Positions 17,836-28,013 are shown, counted from the stretch's first letter. The stretch is 64,000 nt of DNA from Brevundimonas vesicularis (GCF_014204545.1 NZ_JACHLJ010000001.1:1240001-1304000); one strand, 5' to 3'. The notes: generated by a model not told the origin, from the sequence alone. Numbers and translations: made by a program.

Positions 17836-17873
17836 AAAAAAGGCCCCCGACGGCGACGTCGGGGGCCTTGTTT
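17836..17873. terminator. Bidirectional rho-independent terminator
   Basis: A 10-bp perfect stem, GGCCCCCGAC (17842-17851) and GTCGGGGGCC (17858-17867), closes a GGCGAC loop. It has AAAAAA on the left and TTGTTT on the right, so it can terminate both the plus-strand membrane-protein gene and the minus-strand ATP synthase operon. Confidence 0.9.
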
Positions 17874-17892
17874 CATTCAGGATCGACCCTGA

Positions 17893-18408
17893 TCAGTTCA
17901 GGCGATCGCCGATCTGGGCGATGGCGCTGTCGAGCAGCGGATCCTTGGCGCCGCTGGCGAGGCGCGCGGCCAGAACCTGTTCCGCCGACTTGGCGGCCAG
18001 ATCGGCGGCGGCGGCTTTCACTTCGGCCGAGGCCTGGGCTTCGGCTTGCGCGATGCGGGTCTCGGCCATCTTCTGACGACGGGCCAGGGTTTCTTCCAGC
18101 TTGGCCTTGGTCTCGACTTCCAGGCGACGGGCGTCGGCTTCGGCCTGAGCCATCATCTCGGCGGCTTGGGCTTCAGCCTCGGCCTTCTCCTTGCGGATCT
18201 GGGCCAGCAGGGCTTCGGCCTCGGCGCGCAGGCGAGCGGCCTCGTCCAGATCGGCCTGGATCTTGACGGCCTTGGCGTCCAGCGCCTTGCCGGCCATCTT
18301 GGGCACGCCGGCGGCGATCAGGATGCCAAAGAAGATGATCAGCCCGATGCCGACCCAGATCTCCGCATTGGCGAAGCTCCAGATGCCGTGTTCGAAGATC
18401 AGGTTCAT
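17893..18408 (-). CDS. atpF: F0 ATP synthase subunit b
   Basis: The 171-residue subunit forms one helix of the peripheral stalk that holds F1 against F0. An N-terminal membrane helix (about residues 15-35) is followed by a long Ala/Glu/Lys-rich coiled coil with no proline from about residue 45 to 150. It is the last gene of the F0 operon and its ATG overlaps the b' stop as TGATG. The F1 genes are not nearby, as is usual in Alphaproteobacteria, where F0 and F1 genes form separate operons. Confidence 0.96.
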   Translation of the reverse strand: MNLIFEHGIWSFANAEIWVGIGLIIFFGILIAAGVPKMAGKALDAKAVKIQADLDEAARLRAEAEALLAQIRKEKAEAEAQAAEMMAQAEADARRLEVETKAKLEETLARRQKMAETRIAQAEAQASAEVKAAAADLAAKSAEQVLAARLASGAKDPLLDSAIAQIGDRLN

Positions 18409-18980
18409 CAGGCGGCTCCCTTGACGGCGGCCAGCTCGGCGGCGGTCGCGGCCTTGCCGGTCAGACGCTCGACCATGGCGGCGGTCGTGTCGGAGGCGAT
18501 GGTAGAGACATTGGCCATGGCGGCGTCGCGGGTCTTGCCGATCGAGGCTTCCGCCTCGGCGATGCGGGCGTTGACCACGGCTTCTTCGGCGGCCTGACGG
18601 GCGTTCGCTTCGTCGGTCACGCGCGCCTTGGCGGCGGCGGCCGTGGCGCGGGCGTCAGCGCGAGCCTTGGCGACTTCGGCCTGAGCCTGGGCGGCCTGTT
18701 CGGCGGCCTCGGCCTGGACCTGGCGTGCAGTCGCGACGGCGGTGGAAATGGTGTCGGCCCGTTCGTCCATCACCTTGCGAAGGCGCGGCGCGAAGACCTT
18801 GGAAACCAGAACATACAGGATGACGAACAGGATCAGCAGATAGCCGATCTGGCCCGCCCAGTGTTCGAACTGGAATTGCGGCAGGCCGCCCGAGCCGTGC
18901 TCGGCGGTGGTCGCCGTCTCGGCGTGCAGGTCCGCTTCGACCGAAGGCGGGACCGCGTCGATGGTGTGGGTGCTGGCCAT
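18408..18980 (-). CDS. atpF2: F0 ATP synthase subunit b'
   Basis: The 190-residue second peripheral-stalk subunit is found in photosynthetic and related proteobacteria, where b and b' form a heterodimer. An acidic, low-complexity N-terminus of about 40 residues precedes the membrane helix (YLLILFVILYVLVSKVFAP, about 47-65) and an Ala/Arg/Glu coiled coil. PRLRKVMDERADTI after the helix is typical of b'. It is coupled to atpF by a one-base overlap and follows atpE after a 68-base gap. Confidence 0.95.
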   Translation of the reverse strand: MASTHTIDAVPPSVEADLHAETATTAEHGSGGLPQFQFEHWAGQIGYLLILFVILYVLVSKVFAPRLRKVMDERADTISTAVATARQVQAEAAEQAAQAQAEVAKARADARATAAAAKARVTDEANARQAAEEAVVNARIAEAEASIGKTRDAAMANVSTIASDTTAAMVERLTGKAATAAELAAVKGAA

Positions 18981-19048
18981 GAACCGTCTACTGCAGGATC
19001 AGATGAAGCGGCGCGCGGGCGAACCCCGCGCGCCGTAATCGACTGATA

Positions 19049-19273
19049 TCAGCCGAAGATCATCAGGATGCCGAGCACGAAGGCCAGGATGCCCAGGGCT
19101 TCGGCCAGAGCGGCGCCGACGAACAGGTTGCCGACTTGGCCGGCGGCGGCCGACGGGTTGCGCAGGGCGCCGGCAAGGAAGTTGCCGAAGATGTTGCCCA
19201 CGCCCAAGGCCGAGCCGATCATGCCCAGGGTGGCGAGACCAGCGCCGATGTACTTCGCGGCTTCAGCGTCCAT
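19049..19273 (-). CDS. atpE: F0 ATP synthase subunit c
   Basis: The 74-residue proteolipid is one protomer of the rotating c-ring. Two hydrophobic helices flank a polar loop containing [11 protein letters not shown]. The proton-binding carboxylate is the Glu in AALAEALGI in the second helix. A GXGXG-type pattern ([17 protein letters not shown]) packs the first helix. Length and loop are normal. A 58-base gap separates it from atpB, enough for an independent ribosome site, as expected for the subunit needed in the most copies. Confidence 0.98.
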   Translation of the reverse strand: MDAEAAKYIGAGLATLGMIGSALGVGNIFGNFLAGALRNPSAAAGQVGNLFVGAALAEALGILAFVLGILMIFG

Positions 19274-19331
19274 GATTGTATTCCTAGATTAAAGTCGTTG
19301 GTGGTTGGGGTGAAGAGACTGGTCCGGCCCT

Positions 19332-20117
19332 TTAGTGGGCGTGGTCCAGGTTGACCACATCGTTCAGATAGATGCAGGCCAGAACGGCGAAGACGAAGGC
19401 CTGGAGGAAGGCCACCAGGAACTCCAGAGCGGTCAGGGCGACGACCATGCCCAGCGACAGGGCCGCGACCGGGAAGGCCAGCAGGCCGATGCCGCCGCCC
19501 AGGCCCAAGAGGCCCAGCGACACGACGAAGCCGGCGAAGATCTTCAGCGCGACGTGACCGCCCAGCATGTTGCCGAACAGACGCAGCGCCAGGGTGACCG
19601 GGCGAAGCAGGAAGGACACGAACTCGATCAGGCCGACCACCGGGCGCAGCGCCAGCGGCGCACCCATCGGCCAGAACAGCTTGAAGAAGCCCAAACCGTT
19701 CTTGGCGAAGCCGACGACCAGCACCAGACCGAAGGTGATCAGGGCGAAGGTGGCGGTGATGGCCAGCTGCGAGGTCGCCGTGAAGGTCAGGAACAGACCC
19801 AGGATGTTCATGCCCAGGATCAGGATGAACAGGGTGAAGATGAACGGGAAATACTTGCGGCCTTCGTGACCGATGATGGAATCGGCCAGATTGTCGATCA
19901 GGCCGAACAGGCCCTCGCCGGCGGCTTGAAGCCGGCCGGGCACGACCTGGGCGTTCGCGGTCACGGCGGCCAGGAAGCCGACGATAAGCACGAAGGCGAC
20001 CGTCATGGCGATGTGCGAGTTGGTGATCGCCAGATCGACCGTCCCCAGCACAGGCAGGGTGACGTCGCCAAGGTCGACGACCTTCTGAATCGCAAACTGA
20101 TGAATCGGATCGGCCAT
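19332..20117 (-). CDS. atpB: F0 ATP synthase subunit a
   Basis: The 261-residue membrane subunit forms the proton half-channels next to the c-ring. Several transmembrane helices are visible and the essential Arg lies in LALRLFGNMLGGH, inside the conserved PVTLALRLFGN block. The N-terminal DPIHQFAIQ region and FALITFGLVLVVGF helix also match the family. It lies 6 bases after atpI and begins the conserved a-c-b'-b gene order. Confidence 0.97.
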   Translation of the reverse strand: MADPIHQFAIQKVVDLGDVTLPVLGTVDLAITNSHIAMTVAFVLIVGFLAAVTANAQVVPGRLQAAGEGLFGLIDNLADSIIGHEGRKYFPFIFTLFILILGMNILGLFLTFTATSQLAITATFALITFGLVLVVGFAKNGLGFFKLFWPMGAPLALRPVVGLIEFVSFLLRPVTLALRLFGNMLGGHVALKIFAGFVVSLGLLGLGGGIGLLAFPVAALSLGMVVALTALEFLVAFLQAFVFAVLACIYLNDVVNLDHAH

Positions 20118-20123
20118 GAAGCC

Positions 20124-20483
20124 CTATCGTTCCCCGTCTTCGTCGGCCTCGACGTAGGGCTCGGCCGGAGCCGTCGTCCCTTGCGCCTTGGCCTGCGCCA
20201 TCAGCCGGTTGGCTGTGCGACGCGCCATGTAAATCGACAAGGCGAAGCCCAGAAGGACCCCGCCGATCAAACCCCACGGACGGGTCCCGAGGGCCCAGTC
20301 TGCGATCGCTCCAAACGCCAGCCCCACGAAGACGCCGCCGAGAAGTTCGGCGATGATCTTGTAGGCCTGACCCGACACCTGATGGCCGGTCAGTTCGGCG
20401 GATTTCTCCGCCGTGGTCCGCGCCTCCAATGCGGATGCGCTGTCTTGGAGGCGTTTGATCGCCTCTTCGCGCGATTCCGACAT
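20124..20483 (-). CDS. atpI: ATP synthase subunit I (AtpI/AtpZ family)
   Basis: The 119-residue protein has two membrane helices (about 55-75 and 80-100) around RPWGLIGGVLLGF, characteristic of the AtpI/AtpZ family encoded at the head of F0 operons. It is thought to help assemble the c-ring or import magnesium, from family knowledge. The N-terminus is helical and charged and the C-terminus acidic (EADEDGER). It is the first gene of the operon, and its promoter should lie in the 251-base divergent spacer before ispH. Confidence 0.9.
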   Translation of the reverse strand: MSESREEAIKRLQDSASALEARTTAEKSAELTGHQVSGQAYKIIAELLGGVFVGLAFGAIADWALGTRPWGLIGGVLLGFALSIYMARRTANRLMAQAKAQGTTAPAEPYVEADEDGER

Positions 20484-20734
20484 GGGGGATAGGACCTGTG
20501 CGTTCGGCGTCCAGACAGTGCGTCCGGACGGGTCTGAATTCGGCGCGGAAACTAATCGTGAGCGGCCTACAGGTCAAGGCGTCGTGATCATGCGCTAACG
20601 CGTTGTAGAATATCGACTTTCTATTCGCGCCCGCCCGCCGTGACGATGCGCCGCTGCTGCGGGCGACAGAATCCGTCGCATCCGCCCTTCGGCTCCGATG
20701 GCGGTCAGCGCTGCAAACGACTAGGTTCGCCGCC

Positions 20735-21706
20735 ATGAATGCGCACGTTCCTGTCCCCAACGCCCCGCTTCGCCCGCTTTCGGTGCGGTTGGCCACCCCG
20801 CGGGGCTTTTGCGCCGGGGTCGACCGGGCGATCCAGATCGTCGAGCGCGCGATCGAAAAGTTCGGCGCCCCCGTCTATGTGCGCCACGAGATCGTCCACA
20901 ACAAACATGTGGTCGAGCGGCTGAAGGCCATGGGCGCCGTCTTCGTCAAGGAACTGGACGAATGCCCTGACGACCGGCCGGTCGTCTTTTCGGCCCACGG
21001 GGTTCCCAAGTCGGTGCCGGCGACGGCGCGGGCGCGCGAACTGGTCTTCCTGGACGCGACCTGCCCCCTGGTGTCCAAGGTCCACGTTGAGGCCGAACGT
21101 CATCATGCGGCCGGCCGCCACATCATCCTGATCGGCCACGCAGGCCACCCCGAGGTCGTCGGCACCCTGGGCCAGTTGCCGCCCGGCGCCATCACTTTGG
21201 TGGAGACCGAAGCCGACGCCGAATCGTTCGAACGCCCCGGCGACGCGCCCCTGGCCTACGCCACGCAGACCACCCTGTCGGTCGACGACACGGCGGGCAT
21301 CCTGAAGGTGTTGAAGCGCCGCTTTCCCGAACTGCCCGATCCGCACAAGGAAGACATCTGCTACGCCACGACCAATCGCCAGGACGCCGTCAAGGCGTTG
21401 GGCGAGGGCTGCGACCTCGTGCTGGTCGTCGGATCCAAGAACTCGTCCAATTCGGTGCGCCTGGTCGAGGTCGCGATGCGCGCCGGCGCTCCGGCCGCCT
21501 ATCTGGTGGACGATGCGTCCCAGGTGGACTGGTCCTGGTTCGATGGGGTAAACACCGTCGGCGTCACCGCCGGCGCCTCGGCGCCCGAGCCGCTGATCGA
21601 GGCTCTGGTCGACGCCATCCGGGCGCGCTTTGACGCCACGGTGACCGAGGACGACGGCGCGCGCGAAACCGTCACCTTCAAACTGCCGCGCCTGCTGACG
21701 GCCTAG
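20735..21706 (+). CDS. ispH: 4-hydroxy-3-methylbut-2-enyl diphosphate reductase
   Basis: The 323-residue iron-sulfur enzyme catalyses the last step of the MEP pathway, making IPP and DMAPP. The three cluster Cys residues are at 26 ([11 protein letters not shown]), 110 (ATCPLVSK) and 209 (ICYATTNRQ), with spacings of 84 and 99 residues, close to the E. coli protein. The catalytic Glu region and VGSKNSSNS follow. The 3' end overlaps the convergent histidine kinase gene by four bases, and no terminator is seen there. The upstream 251-base spacer to atpI must hold both divergent promoters. Confidence 0.98.
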   Translation: MNAHVPVPNAPLRPLSVRLATPRGFCAGVDRAIQIVERAIEKFGAPVYVRHEIVHNKHVVERLKAMGAVFVKELDECPDDRPVVFSAHGVPKSVPATARARELVFLDATCPLVSKVHVEAERHHAAGRHIILIGHAGHPEVVGTLGQLPPGAITLVETEADAESFERPGDAPLAYATQTTLSVDDTAGILKVLKRRFPELPDPHKEDICYATTNRQDAVKALGEGCDLVLVVGSKNSSNSVRLVEVAMRAGAPAAYLVDDASQVDWSWFDGVNTVGVTAGASAPEPLIEALVDAIRARFDATVTEDDGARETVTFKLPRLLTA

Positions 21707-23307
21707 ACGACCGCCTCCAACGGCAGGACGACGCGGAAGGTGCTGCCGGTGCCGGGCGCGGTGACGATCTCGATCTTGCCGCCCATCAGGGCCGCGAGAC
21801 CGTGCGCCGCCGTCAATCCCAATCCCAGTCCTTCGGCCGTGCGCGTCGCGCTTTCATCGCCCTGGGTGAAGGCCTCGAACAGACGCGCCGTCTCCGCCGG
21901 CTCCATGCCCGGCCCCGTGTCCTCGACCTCAAACGCCAGGCCCGCGCCCGCAACGGCGCGCAGCATCACGCCGCCGGTGCGTGTGAACCGCACCGCATTG
22001 TCCGTCAGCGCCGCCATCAGTTTTTCGACATGGACCGGGTCGCCCAGCCACTCGCCCTCGGCCGCCTTGACCGAAATCTTCAGCCCCTTGGCCTCGGCCG
22101 CGCCCCGGAAATCGTTAGCGACCCGCTGCAACAGGTTGTCCGGCCGGAACGGGCGTGTCTCCAGCGCCACCGCCCCGTCGCGCAGCCGCACCACGTCAAG
22201 CAACTCCTCGACCAGCCTCAGTTGCTGACGCCCCGACGCCTTCAAGATTTCAAGCCGTTCGCGCTGCTGCGGCGTCACCAGATCGGCGCCGATGATCTCG
22301 GCCATCCCCAGAACGCCGTTCAGGGGCGTACGCAGTTCGTGACTGACGTTGGACAGGAACCGCGTCTTGGCCCGGTTCGCCGCCTCGGCCCGCTCCAACG
22401 CCGCCGACAGGGCGACCTCGGAGGCCTTGAGGCGCCGCACGTCTGCCGTCGTGTTCCACAGCAACGACCCCGTGCCGATCAGCAGCACGATCAACAGCAG
22501 CAGCAGCAGCGGCCCGGCCTTGGTCAGGATCTGATAGCCGGGCTGCTCCGGCGCCCAGACGACACGCCCCAGCAGGGCGCCGCCGACGTCGCGAACATCG
22601 ACGCCGATCATGCCGTTCGGCGGCTCTGCATCGCCGGGCTGGAAGTGAATCCGGTCCAACGCCAGCCGCGTTCGCAAGAGATTGAGTTCGCCGGCGAATG
22701 GTTTGAACGAGGCCACGATCGGATCGGACGCCGGCGTCGATCCGCCCGCCGTATGCCGCACGACCGTGGAGCCCCCCAGCACGTAGATGTCGTCGCCGAC
22801 GCGAACGAACGCCGCCTTCAGACGCACCCCGGCATCCGCGGTGACCGATCGGTCGCGGCCGGCGGCCTCGGCCCTGAGCGCGTCGATCAGCGGCCGGGCC
22901 GCCAGGCCGAATGGCTCGCCGACCTGCGTCTCGGCCGGTCGGCCCAGCGTGCTGATGCGAAACAGCCGCCCGGTCCCGTCATAGCCCAGAGTGAACTGAT
23001 GCTTATGCTGGGCGGCGTAGAAGGCGCCGAAGTTGCGGTCGTACCAGGCCGCATCGCCCGCCGTCATCCGATCGACGGCCTCGTCCCAGACCGAGGCGGT
23101 GGTTAGATTCTCGCCAATGGTTTCCAGCGCGCGCGTCAGACGCAACTGCACCAGACCTTCTTCCTTGCGCGCCTGGTGGGCGTCGATGCCGCGACTGACG
23201 ATGGTTAGAACCCCGGCCATGCCGACGATGGACGACAGCATCAGGATCAAGGCGATCCTGAACGTGCTCCACGCCCGCCAACCCGTCTTCGATGTCACGC
23301 CACTCAT
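21703..23307 (-). CDS. CHASE4-domain sensor histidine kinase
   Basis: The 534-residue inner-membrane kinase has two transmembrane helices (about 17-40 and 262-281) bracketing a periplasmic CHASE4-like domain with [11 protein letters not shown] and [19 protein letters not shown]. The cytoplasmic part holds a HisKA domain with the phosphorylated His in [12 protein letters not shown] and a complete HATPase domain: N box [11 protein letters not shown]1 VEDTGPGM, G2 [12 protein letters not shown]. No response regulator is encoded beside it, so it is an orphan kinase. The ligand is unknown. The 3' end overlaps ispH by four bases in convergent orientation. Confidence 0.93.
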   Translation of the reverse strand: MSGVTSKTGWRAWSTFRIALILMLSSIVGMAGVLTIVSRGIDAHQARKEEGLVQLRLTRALETIGENLTTASVWDEAVDRMTAGDAAWYDRNFGAFYAAQHKHQFTLGYDGTGRLFRISTLGRPAETQVGEPFGLAARPLIDALRAEAAGRDRSVTADAGVRLKAAFVRVGDDIYVLGGSTVVRHTAGGSTPASDPIVASFKPFAGELNLLRTRLALDRIHFQPGDAEPPNGMIGVDVRDVGGALLGRVVWAPEQPGYQILTKAGPLLLLLLIVLLIGTGSLLWNTTADVRRLKASEVALSAALERAEAANRAKTRFLSNVSHELRTPLNGVLGMAEIIGADLVTPQQRERLEILKASGRQQLRLVEELLDVVRLRDGAVALETRPFRPDNLLQRVANDFRGAAEAKGLKISVKAAEGEWLGDPVHVEKLMAALTDNAVRFTRTGGVMLRAVAGAGLAFEVEDTGPGMEPAETARLFEAFTQGDESATRTAEGLGLGLTAAHGLAALMGGKIEIVTAPGTGSTFRVVLPLEAVV

Positions 23308-23358
23308 ACGGTCTGGCTTAGGACGCGCAGACTAAGACGGCGTGAACATCACGCAGGG

Positions 23359-24039
23359 TCAGCTTCGTTCGCCGACGAAATCCTGGGCGAACTCGGGCGC
23401 CTCGTCGTCCAGCGGCAATGTGCCGTCCTCGTCGTCCGCCTCCGAGGCGCGGCTGGGATCCGGCACCTCGAACCCGACCGGCAGCGACAGATCCAGCAGG
23501 CCCGCCGCCTTCATCTCCTGCACGCCCGGCAGATCGTACAAGGTCGCCAGGCCGAAATGCTCCAGGAACCGGTCGGTGGTCGCATAGGTGACGGGCCGCC
23601 CCGGCGTGCGCCGACGTCCGCGCAGCCTCACGAACCCCATCTCCAGCAGCAGGTCCAGCGTGCCCTTGGAAATGCTGACGCCGCGCACGCTCTCGATCTC
23701 GGCGCGGGTGACGGGCTGGTGATAGGCGATGATGGCCAGGGTCTCCAGCGCGGCCTTGGACAGCCGGCGCGGCTCCTCGCGCTCCTGCGTCATCATGAAG
23801 GCCAGGTCGGGCGCGGTGCGGAAGCGCCAGCGGTCGGCGACGCACTCCAGCTCGACCCCCCGCCCCTCATAGCGGGCGCGCAGACCCGATATGGCGCGCG
23901 CGACGTTGCAGTTCTCGGGCAGGCGCGCGGCGATTTCGGCCGCCGTCAGCGGCCCGGCGGCGGCGAACAACAGGGCCTCGACCCGCCGCTCGATCTCGGC
24001 CTCGTCGGGCTGGAACGACAGGTCGCTCACGGCGTCCAC
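23359..24039 (-). CDS. scpB: Segregation and condensation protein B
   Basis: The 226-residue kleisin-associated winged-helix protein binds ScpA in the SMC-ScpAB complex that condenses and segregates the chromosome. Typical blocks are VEALLFAAAGPLTAAEIAARL at the start and LSKAALETLAIIAYHQPVTRAEIE, followed by RGVSISKGTLDLLLEMGFV. The C-terminal acidic tail is variable. It overlaps the scpA stop by 13 bases and is the last gene of the SPOR-nagZ-scpA-scpB run. Confidence 0.97.
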   Translation of the reverse strand: MDAVSDLSFQPDEAEIERRVEALLFAAAGPLTAAEIAARLPENCNVARAISGLRARYEGRGVELECVADRWRFRTAPDLAFMMTQEREEPRRLSKAALETLAIIAYHQPVTRAEIESVRGVSISKGTLDLLLEMGFVRLRGRRRTPGRPVTYATTDRFLEHFGLATLYDLPGVQEMKAAGLLDLSLPVGFEVPDPSRASEADDEDGTLPLDDEAPEFAQDFVGERS

Positions 24040-24845
24040 TCCAACAGCTGGCCCGGTCCCCGGCGTTTCAGATACAGGTCCGCGAACGCCTCGCTCTGCC
24101 GGATGTCCATCGCCCCCTCCTTCACCAGCTCCAGACTGGCCGACAGGGTCGAGGCCGTAAAGCTGGCCTGGCTGGGCCCCTCCTCGTCCTCACGATGCGG
24201 CGCGACCTGTTCCAGCGGCGTCCACTCCGCCAGCTTCGGCATGATCTCGCGCAGCCAATCGCGCGCGGCCTCCAACGGAAAGGCCTCGACCCGCTGGCCG
24301 GGGGCATAGCGCCGCGCCTCCTCGCGCCGACGCTGGACGACATAGGCGCTCATCAGTTCGTAGAGGCTGGCGTCGATGCGATCCGAGGGCACGATCACCG
24401 TCGCCTCGGGATCGCCGCGCGTGAAGACGTCGCGCCTCAGCTGGGGCCGTGCCATCAGCTGTTCGACGGCCTTTCGCATCGCCTCCAGCTTCTGCAGCCG
24501 GAACGCCAGGGCGGCGGCCATTTCCTCAGCCGGCGGCTCTTCGGCCTTGCCCTTGTCGGTGCGCGGCAACAGTAGGCGCGACTTCAGATAAGCCAGCCAC
24601 GACGCCATCACCAGATAGTCGGCCGCCAGGGCGAAGTTGCGCCTGCGCGCCTCATGCACGAAGGCCAGATACTGTTCCGCCAGCTGGGTGATCGACAGCT
24701 TCAGCAGATCGACCTTCTGGTTTCGCGCCAGGGCCAACAGGACGTGCAGCGGTCCCTCATAGCCTTCCAGATCGACGACGAAGGCCTCGCGCTCCTCGAC
24801 CTCCTCGGCGTTGAAATCAAGATTCGGCTGGAAAGACTCCGTCAT
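24027..24845 (-). CDS. scpA: Segregation and condensation protein A
   Basis: The 272-residue kleisin bridges SMC heads and binds ScpB. Family hallmarks: DLEGYEGPLHVLLALARNQKVDLLKLSI near the N-terminus, the LVMASWLAYLKSRLLLP helix, and a C-terminal winged-helix region ending DLYLKRRGPGQLLEWTP. It is 6 bases downstream of nagZ and overlaps scpB, which suggests tightly coupled expression. Confidence 0.97.
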   Translation of the reverse strand: MTESFQPNLDFNAEEVEEREAFVVDLEGYEGPLHVLLALARNQKVDLLKLSITQLAEQYLAFVHEARRRNFALAADYLVMASWLAYLKSRLLLPRTDKGKAEEPPAEEMAAALAFRLQKLEAMRKAVEQLMARPQLRRDVFTRGDPEATVIVPSDRIDASLYELMSAYVVQRRREEARRYAPGQRVEAFPLEAARDWLREIMPKLAEWTPLEQVAPHREDEEGPSQASFTASTLSASLELVKEGAMDIRQSEAFADLYLKRRGPGQLLEWTP

Positions 24846-24851
24846 AGGTCT

Positions 24852-25901
24852 TTAGGCCTGCGCCTCACCCACGTCCGGCCCCTTGGCGGCGTCCATGCGA
24901 CCGCCCATGGCCTTGAAGAAGCGGTCGTGCCCGGCGACGGGATCGAGCGGTTCGGGCGTCCGCACGATCCGGGCCAGCGCGGCTTCCGCCCGGCGGCGCG
25001 CCCCGCCCTTCAGCGGTCCGACGCCCTCGGCGACCTGGCGCATTTCGTCCATGTCGCCGTTCCAGTGGACGACGAGATCGCACCCCGCCTTCAGCGCCTT
25101 GTGAGCGCGCTGGGTCAGCGAGCCCGAAAGGGCGTTCATCACCAGATCGTCGGACAGCAACAGACCGCCGAATCCCAACCGCTCGCGGATCAGGCGAATG
25201 GCCTTCTTCGACTGCGTCGCCGGATGTTTGCGATCGATCGCGGTGAAGACGATGTGCGCCGTCATCCCGATCGGCATGTCCGACAGGGCCTTGAACGGCG
25301 CAAAGTCCCAGGCGTCCAGCGTGTCCAGATCGGCATGAACCGTCGGCAGGTCCTTGTGCGTGTCCGCAAAGGCCCGGCCGTGGCCTGGCATGTGCTTGAT
25401 GCAGGGCAGAACCCCGCCCGCCAGCAGCCCTTCCGCCGCCGCCCGGCCCAGCACGGCCACCGTCTCCGGATCGACGCCATAAGCCCGGTCGCCGATGATG
25501 TCGTGGGCGCCGGGCACCGGCACGTCCAGCACCGGCAGCAGATCAACGGTCACCCCGACCTCGCGCAGATCGTGCGCCATCAGACGTGCGCCCAGTCGCG
25601 TCAGCTCACGCGCCTGAGCCAGCTCGTTCGTCGCCTTCAGATAGGCGTTGCCCGGCGGGTATTTGGGCCAGTGGGGCGGCCCCATCCGCTGGACCCGACC
25701 GCCTTCCTGGTCGATCAGGATCGGCGCCTCGGGATCGCCAATGGACGCCCGCAGTTCGTCGGTCAGGGCCCGCACCTGTTCCGGCGTGTCGATATTGCGC
25801 CGGAACAGCATGAAGCCCCAGGGTCGGACCTCGGCGAAGAAGGCCTTTTCGTCCTCCGTCAGCCGATGTCCCAGGCAGCCATAGATGGCGGCGGACGTCA
25901 C
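24852..25901 (-). CDS. nagZ: Beta-N-acetylhexosaminidase (GH3)
   Basis: The 349-residue cytosolic glycoside hydrolase removes N-acetylglucosamine from muropeptides in cell-wall recycling. The GH3 substrate motif appears as CIKHMPGHGRAFADTHKDLP with the catalytic His-Asp loop, LIDQEGGRVQRM lies near residue 60, and the nucleophile Asp is in LLLSDDLVMNAL. Length is normal for NagZ. It overlaps the upstream SPOR-protein gene by four bases (ATGA), so both are probably made together, which fits their common link to peptidoglycan. Confidence 0.97.
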   Translation of the reverse strand: MTSAAIYGCLGHRLTEDEKAFFAEVRPWGFMLFRRNIDTPEQVRALTDELRASIGDPEAPILIDQEGGRVQRMGPPHWPKYPPGNAYLKATNELAQARELTRLGARLMAHDLREVGVTVDLLPVLDVPVPGAHDIIGDRAYGVDPETVAVLGRAAAEGLLAGGVLPCIKHMPGHGRAFADTHKDLPTVHADLDTLDAWDFAPFKALSDMPIGMTAHIVFTAIDRKHPATQSKKAIRLIRERLGFGGLLLSDDLVMNALSGSLTQRAHKALKAGCDLVVHWNGDMDEMRQVAEGVGPLKGGARRRAEAALARIVRTPEPLDPVAGHDRFFKAMGGRMDAAKGPDVGEAQA

Positions 25902-26674
25902 CGGACGATGCAGTCCCGGCCCGCCGCCTTCAGCGCGTTGCAGAAGGCGACCGCCCGTTCGCGCGACAGGCCCGAGAAGGCTGTGCGGTACAGGGTCGAT
26001 CCGCTGGACGATGTCACTTCGGTCACGCGCTTTTCAGCGCCCGAGGCGAACGCGCCGAAGCGGCCGGCGACGGCGGCGTATTCACGGTCCGCGATCTCGG
26101 TCGAGGAGAAGGCGCCGATCTGGACCGAGGCCGATCCGCCGGTCGCCGCCGGAGCCTTGGTCGCCGGTGCAGCGACGGGCGCAGTTGGAGTCGTCGGACG
26201 CGGCGCAGGCGAGGCCGGCGTCACGGCCTTGGCGGGCGGCAGGCCTTGGCCGGTCGGGGCGGCGGTCGGCGGCGCGGCCGGACGCGGCTGGGGCGCCTCG
26301 GGCGGCGGGGTGAAGGTCACCGGCGCATCCGTCGTCTCGGTCTCGTCGCGATAGACGCGCACCCCCTCGGCCGGGTCGATCGGCTGAGCGTCGATGGGCG
26401 CGGCGGTCTTCATCTCGCCGACCGGCTGACCCACGGCCGGCGGAGCGTCGGTCGAGGCGCGCATGCCGGAACGGTAGAAGAAGATCACCGCCACGATCAG
26501 CAGCAGCAGGACCACCGCGCTGATGATCAACGTCACCGGCGGCGCCTTGCCCCCGCCCGCGCCGACATTGCGGCCGCTGCGCGGATCGTAGCTGTTGCGG
26601 CGGAACGGCAGGTCGTCGTCGGTCGGCGGCGTATAGGCGCCCCGGCCGGGTTTGTTGTCGTCTTCAAAGGACAT
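25898..26674 (-). CDS. SPOR-domain membrane protein
   Basis: The 258-residue protein has a short cytoplasmic N-terminus, one transmembrane helix (VTLIISAVVLLLLIVAVIFF, about residues 48-67), a long Pro/Ala/Thr-rich periplasmic linker (about 75-178), and a C-terminal SPOR domain starting at SVQIGAFSS and ending in CNALKAAGRDCIVR. SPOR domains bind glycan strands stripped of stem peptides at division sites. Its overlap with nagZ supports a role in cell-wall remodelling at the septum. In many Alphaproteobacteria argS sits between dgt and this gene; here argS lies about 21 kb away in this window. Confidence 0.93.
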   Translation of the reverse strand: MSFEDDNKPGRGAYTPPTDDDLPFRRNSYDPRSGRNVGAGGGKAPPVTLIISAVVLLLLIVAVIFFYRSGMRASTDAPPAVGQPVGEMKTAAPIDAQPIDPAEGVRVYRDETETTDAPVTFTPPPEAPQPRPAAPPTAAPTGQGLPPAKAVTPASPAPRPTTPTAPVAAPATKAPAATGGSASVQIGAFSSTEIADREYAAVAGRFGAFASGAEKRVTEVTSSSGSTLYRTAFSGLSRERAVAFCNALKAAGRDCIVR

Positions 26675-26750
26675 GGTCGCGCTCCGCCGTCTGTCGGCGC
26701 GAATCGGCGCGCCGAACGATCACTCTACGCCCCCGCGTGCATCTTTCGAA

Positions 26751-27941
26751 TCACAGATCGAGGGCGAGGTCGAGGCTGAACAGCTTCTGGTGCACTTCTA
26801 TGGCGTAACGGTCGGTCATGCCGGCGATATAGTCGCACACCGCCCGCGCCCGCTGCGTCTTGTCGGTGGTCATCGCCGGCTCGCCCCATTCCGGCGGCAT
26901 CACCTCTGGCTCGGCCATGAACAGTTCGAACAGCTGCGACAGCACGCGCCGCGCCTGGCTGCGGGTTCGGTTGACGCGGTAGTGGCGATACATCCGCTCG
27001 AACAGGAACTTCCTCAGCACCGCCAGATCGACGTGCATGGCGTGCGAGAAATCCACCATCGTACGCCTGGCCATCCGCACGTCCTCGGTCGTGACGATCC
27101 GGTCTTCCTCCAGCCGCCGCGCCGTCTCGGCCAGCACGTCCTCGATCATGACGCCGATCATCCGCCGCACCGCCTCGATCCGCAGCATCCGGTCGTCGAT
27201 CGTGGGATATTCGCGGCGCACCTCGGCCAACATCGGCCCGATCAGCGGCACCTGATCCAGATCGCGCAGGGTGATCAGACCCGCCTGCACCCCGTCATCC
27301 ACGTCGTGGTTGTTGTAGGCGATGTCGTCGGCGATGGCTGCGCACTGGGCCTCCAGCGAGGCGAACGTCCCCAGCCGCAGGTCCCACCCCGCCTCGCCGC
27401 CGGCCGCATAGGGGCGCACGACCGACCAGGCCGGCTCGTCCAGCCGGTGCGACACCGGGCCGTTGTGCTTGATGACGCCCTCGACCGTCTCCCAGCTCAG
27501 GTTCAGCCCGTCGAACTGAGGATAGCGGTTCTCCAGCTCGGTCACGACGCGGAAGCTCTGGACGTTGTGGTCGAACCCGCCGTGGTCCCGCATCTGCACC
27601 ACCAGCTCGTCCTCGCCGGCATGGGCGAAGGGCGGATGGCCCAGGTCGTGGGCCAGGGCGATAGTTTCGGCCAGGTCGTCGTCCAGCCTCAGCGCATGGG
27701 CCAGCGACCGCGCGATCTGCGCCACCTCCAGCGAATGGGTCAGGCGCGTGCGATAATGATCGCCCTCGTGCGCCACGAAGACCTGGGTCTTTTCCTTCAG
27801 CCGCCGGAACGCCGTCGCATGGATGATGCGATCACGGTCGCGGGCGAAGGCGGTGCGCGTGCGGCTGGCGGGCTCGAAAACGCGGCGGCCCCGGGTCAGG
27901 TCGGCGCGCTCGGCGTAGGAAGCGAGGTCTGTGTGGCTCAA
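26751..27941 (-). CDS. dgt: dGTP triphosphohydrolase-like protein (HD domain)
   Basis: The product, about 396 residues, is a cytosolic dNTP triphosphohydrolase of the dGTPase type. The HD metal site is seen in [16 protein letters not shown] and [16 protein letters not shown], with the second Asp in [13 protein letters not shown]. The N-terminal [23 protein letters not shown] matches the family. The frame is open far upstream across the antisense of erpA, so the start is uncertain; the TTG at 27941 is the only usual start codon in the divergent spacer in frame, with no strong SD. It is divergent from erpA, a common pairing. Confidence 0.92.
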   Translation of the reverse strand: MSHTDLASYAERADLTRGRRVFEPASRTRTAFARDRDRIIHATAFRRLKEKTQVFVAHEGDHYRTRLTHSLEVAQIARSLAHALRLDDDLAETIALAHDLGHPPFAHAGEDELVVQMRDHGGFDHNVQSFRVVTELENRYPQFDGLNLSWETVEGVIKHNGPVSHRLDEPAWSVVRPYAAGGEAGWDLRLGTFASLEAQCAAIADDIAYNNHDVDDGVQAGLITLRDLDQVPLIGPMLAEVRREYPTIDDRMLRIEAVRRMIGVMIEDVLAETARRLEEDRIVTTEDVRMARRTMVDFSHAMHVDLAVLRKFLFERMYRHYRVNRTRSQARRVLSQLFELFMAEPEVMPPEWGEPAMTTDKTQRARAVCDYIAGMTDRYAIEVHQKLFSLDLALDL

Positions 27942-28013
27942 GTCATCAACTTTGAGGCTGCTTTGATGCGGGGGGCCTTTGCGAACGGCCCTGCCCGCCT
28001 CATATAGACAGCC

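Noticed and set aside
17893..20483. Incomplete ATP synthase operon as evidence of gene loss
   Set aside because: Absence of F1 genes is normal because Alphaproteobacteria keep F0 and F1 genes in separate operons.
24654..26354. 566-codon open frame on the plus strand
   Set aside because: Antisense of scpA, nagZ and the SPOR gene, all of which have clear motifs on the minus strand.
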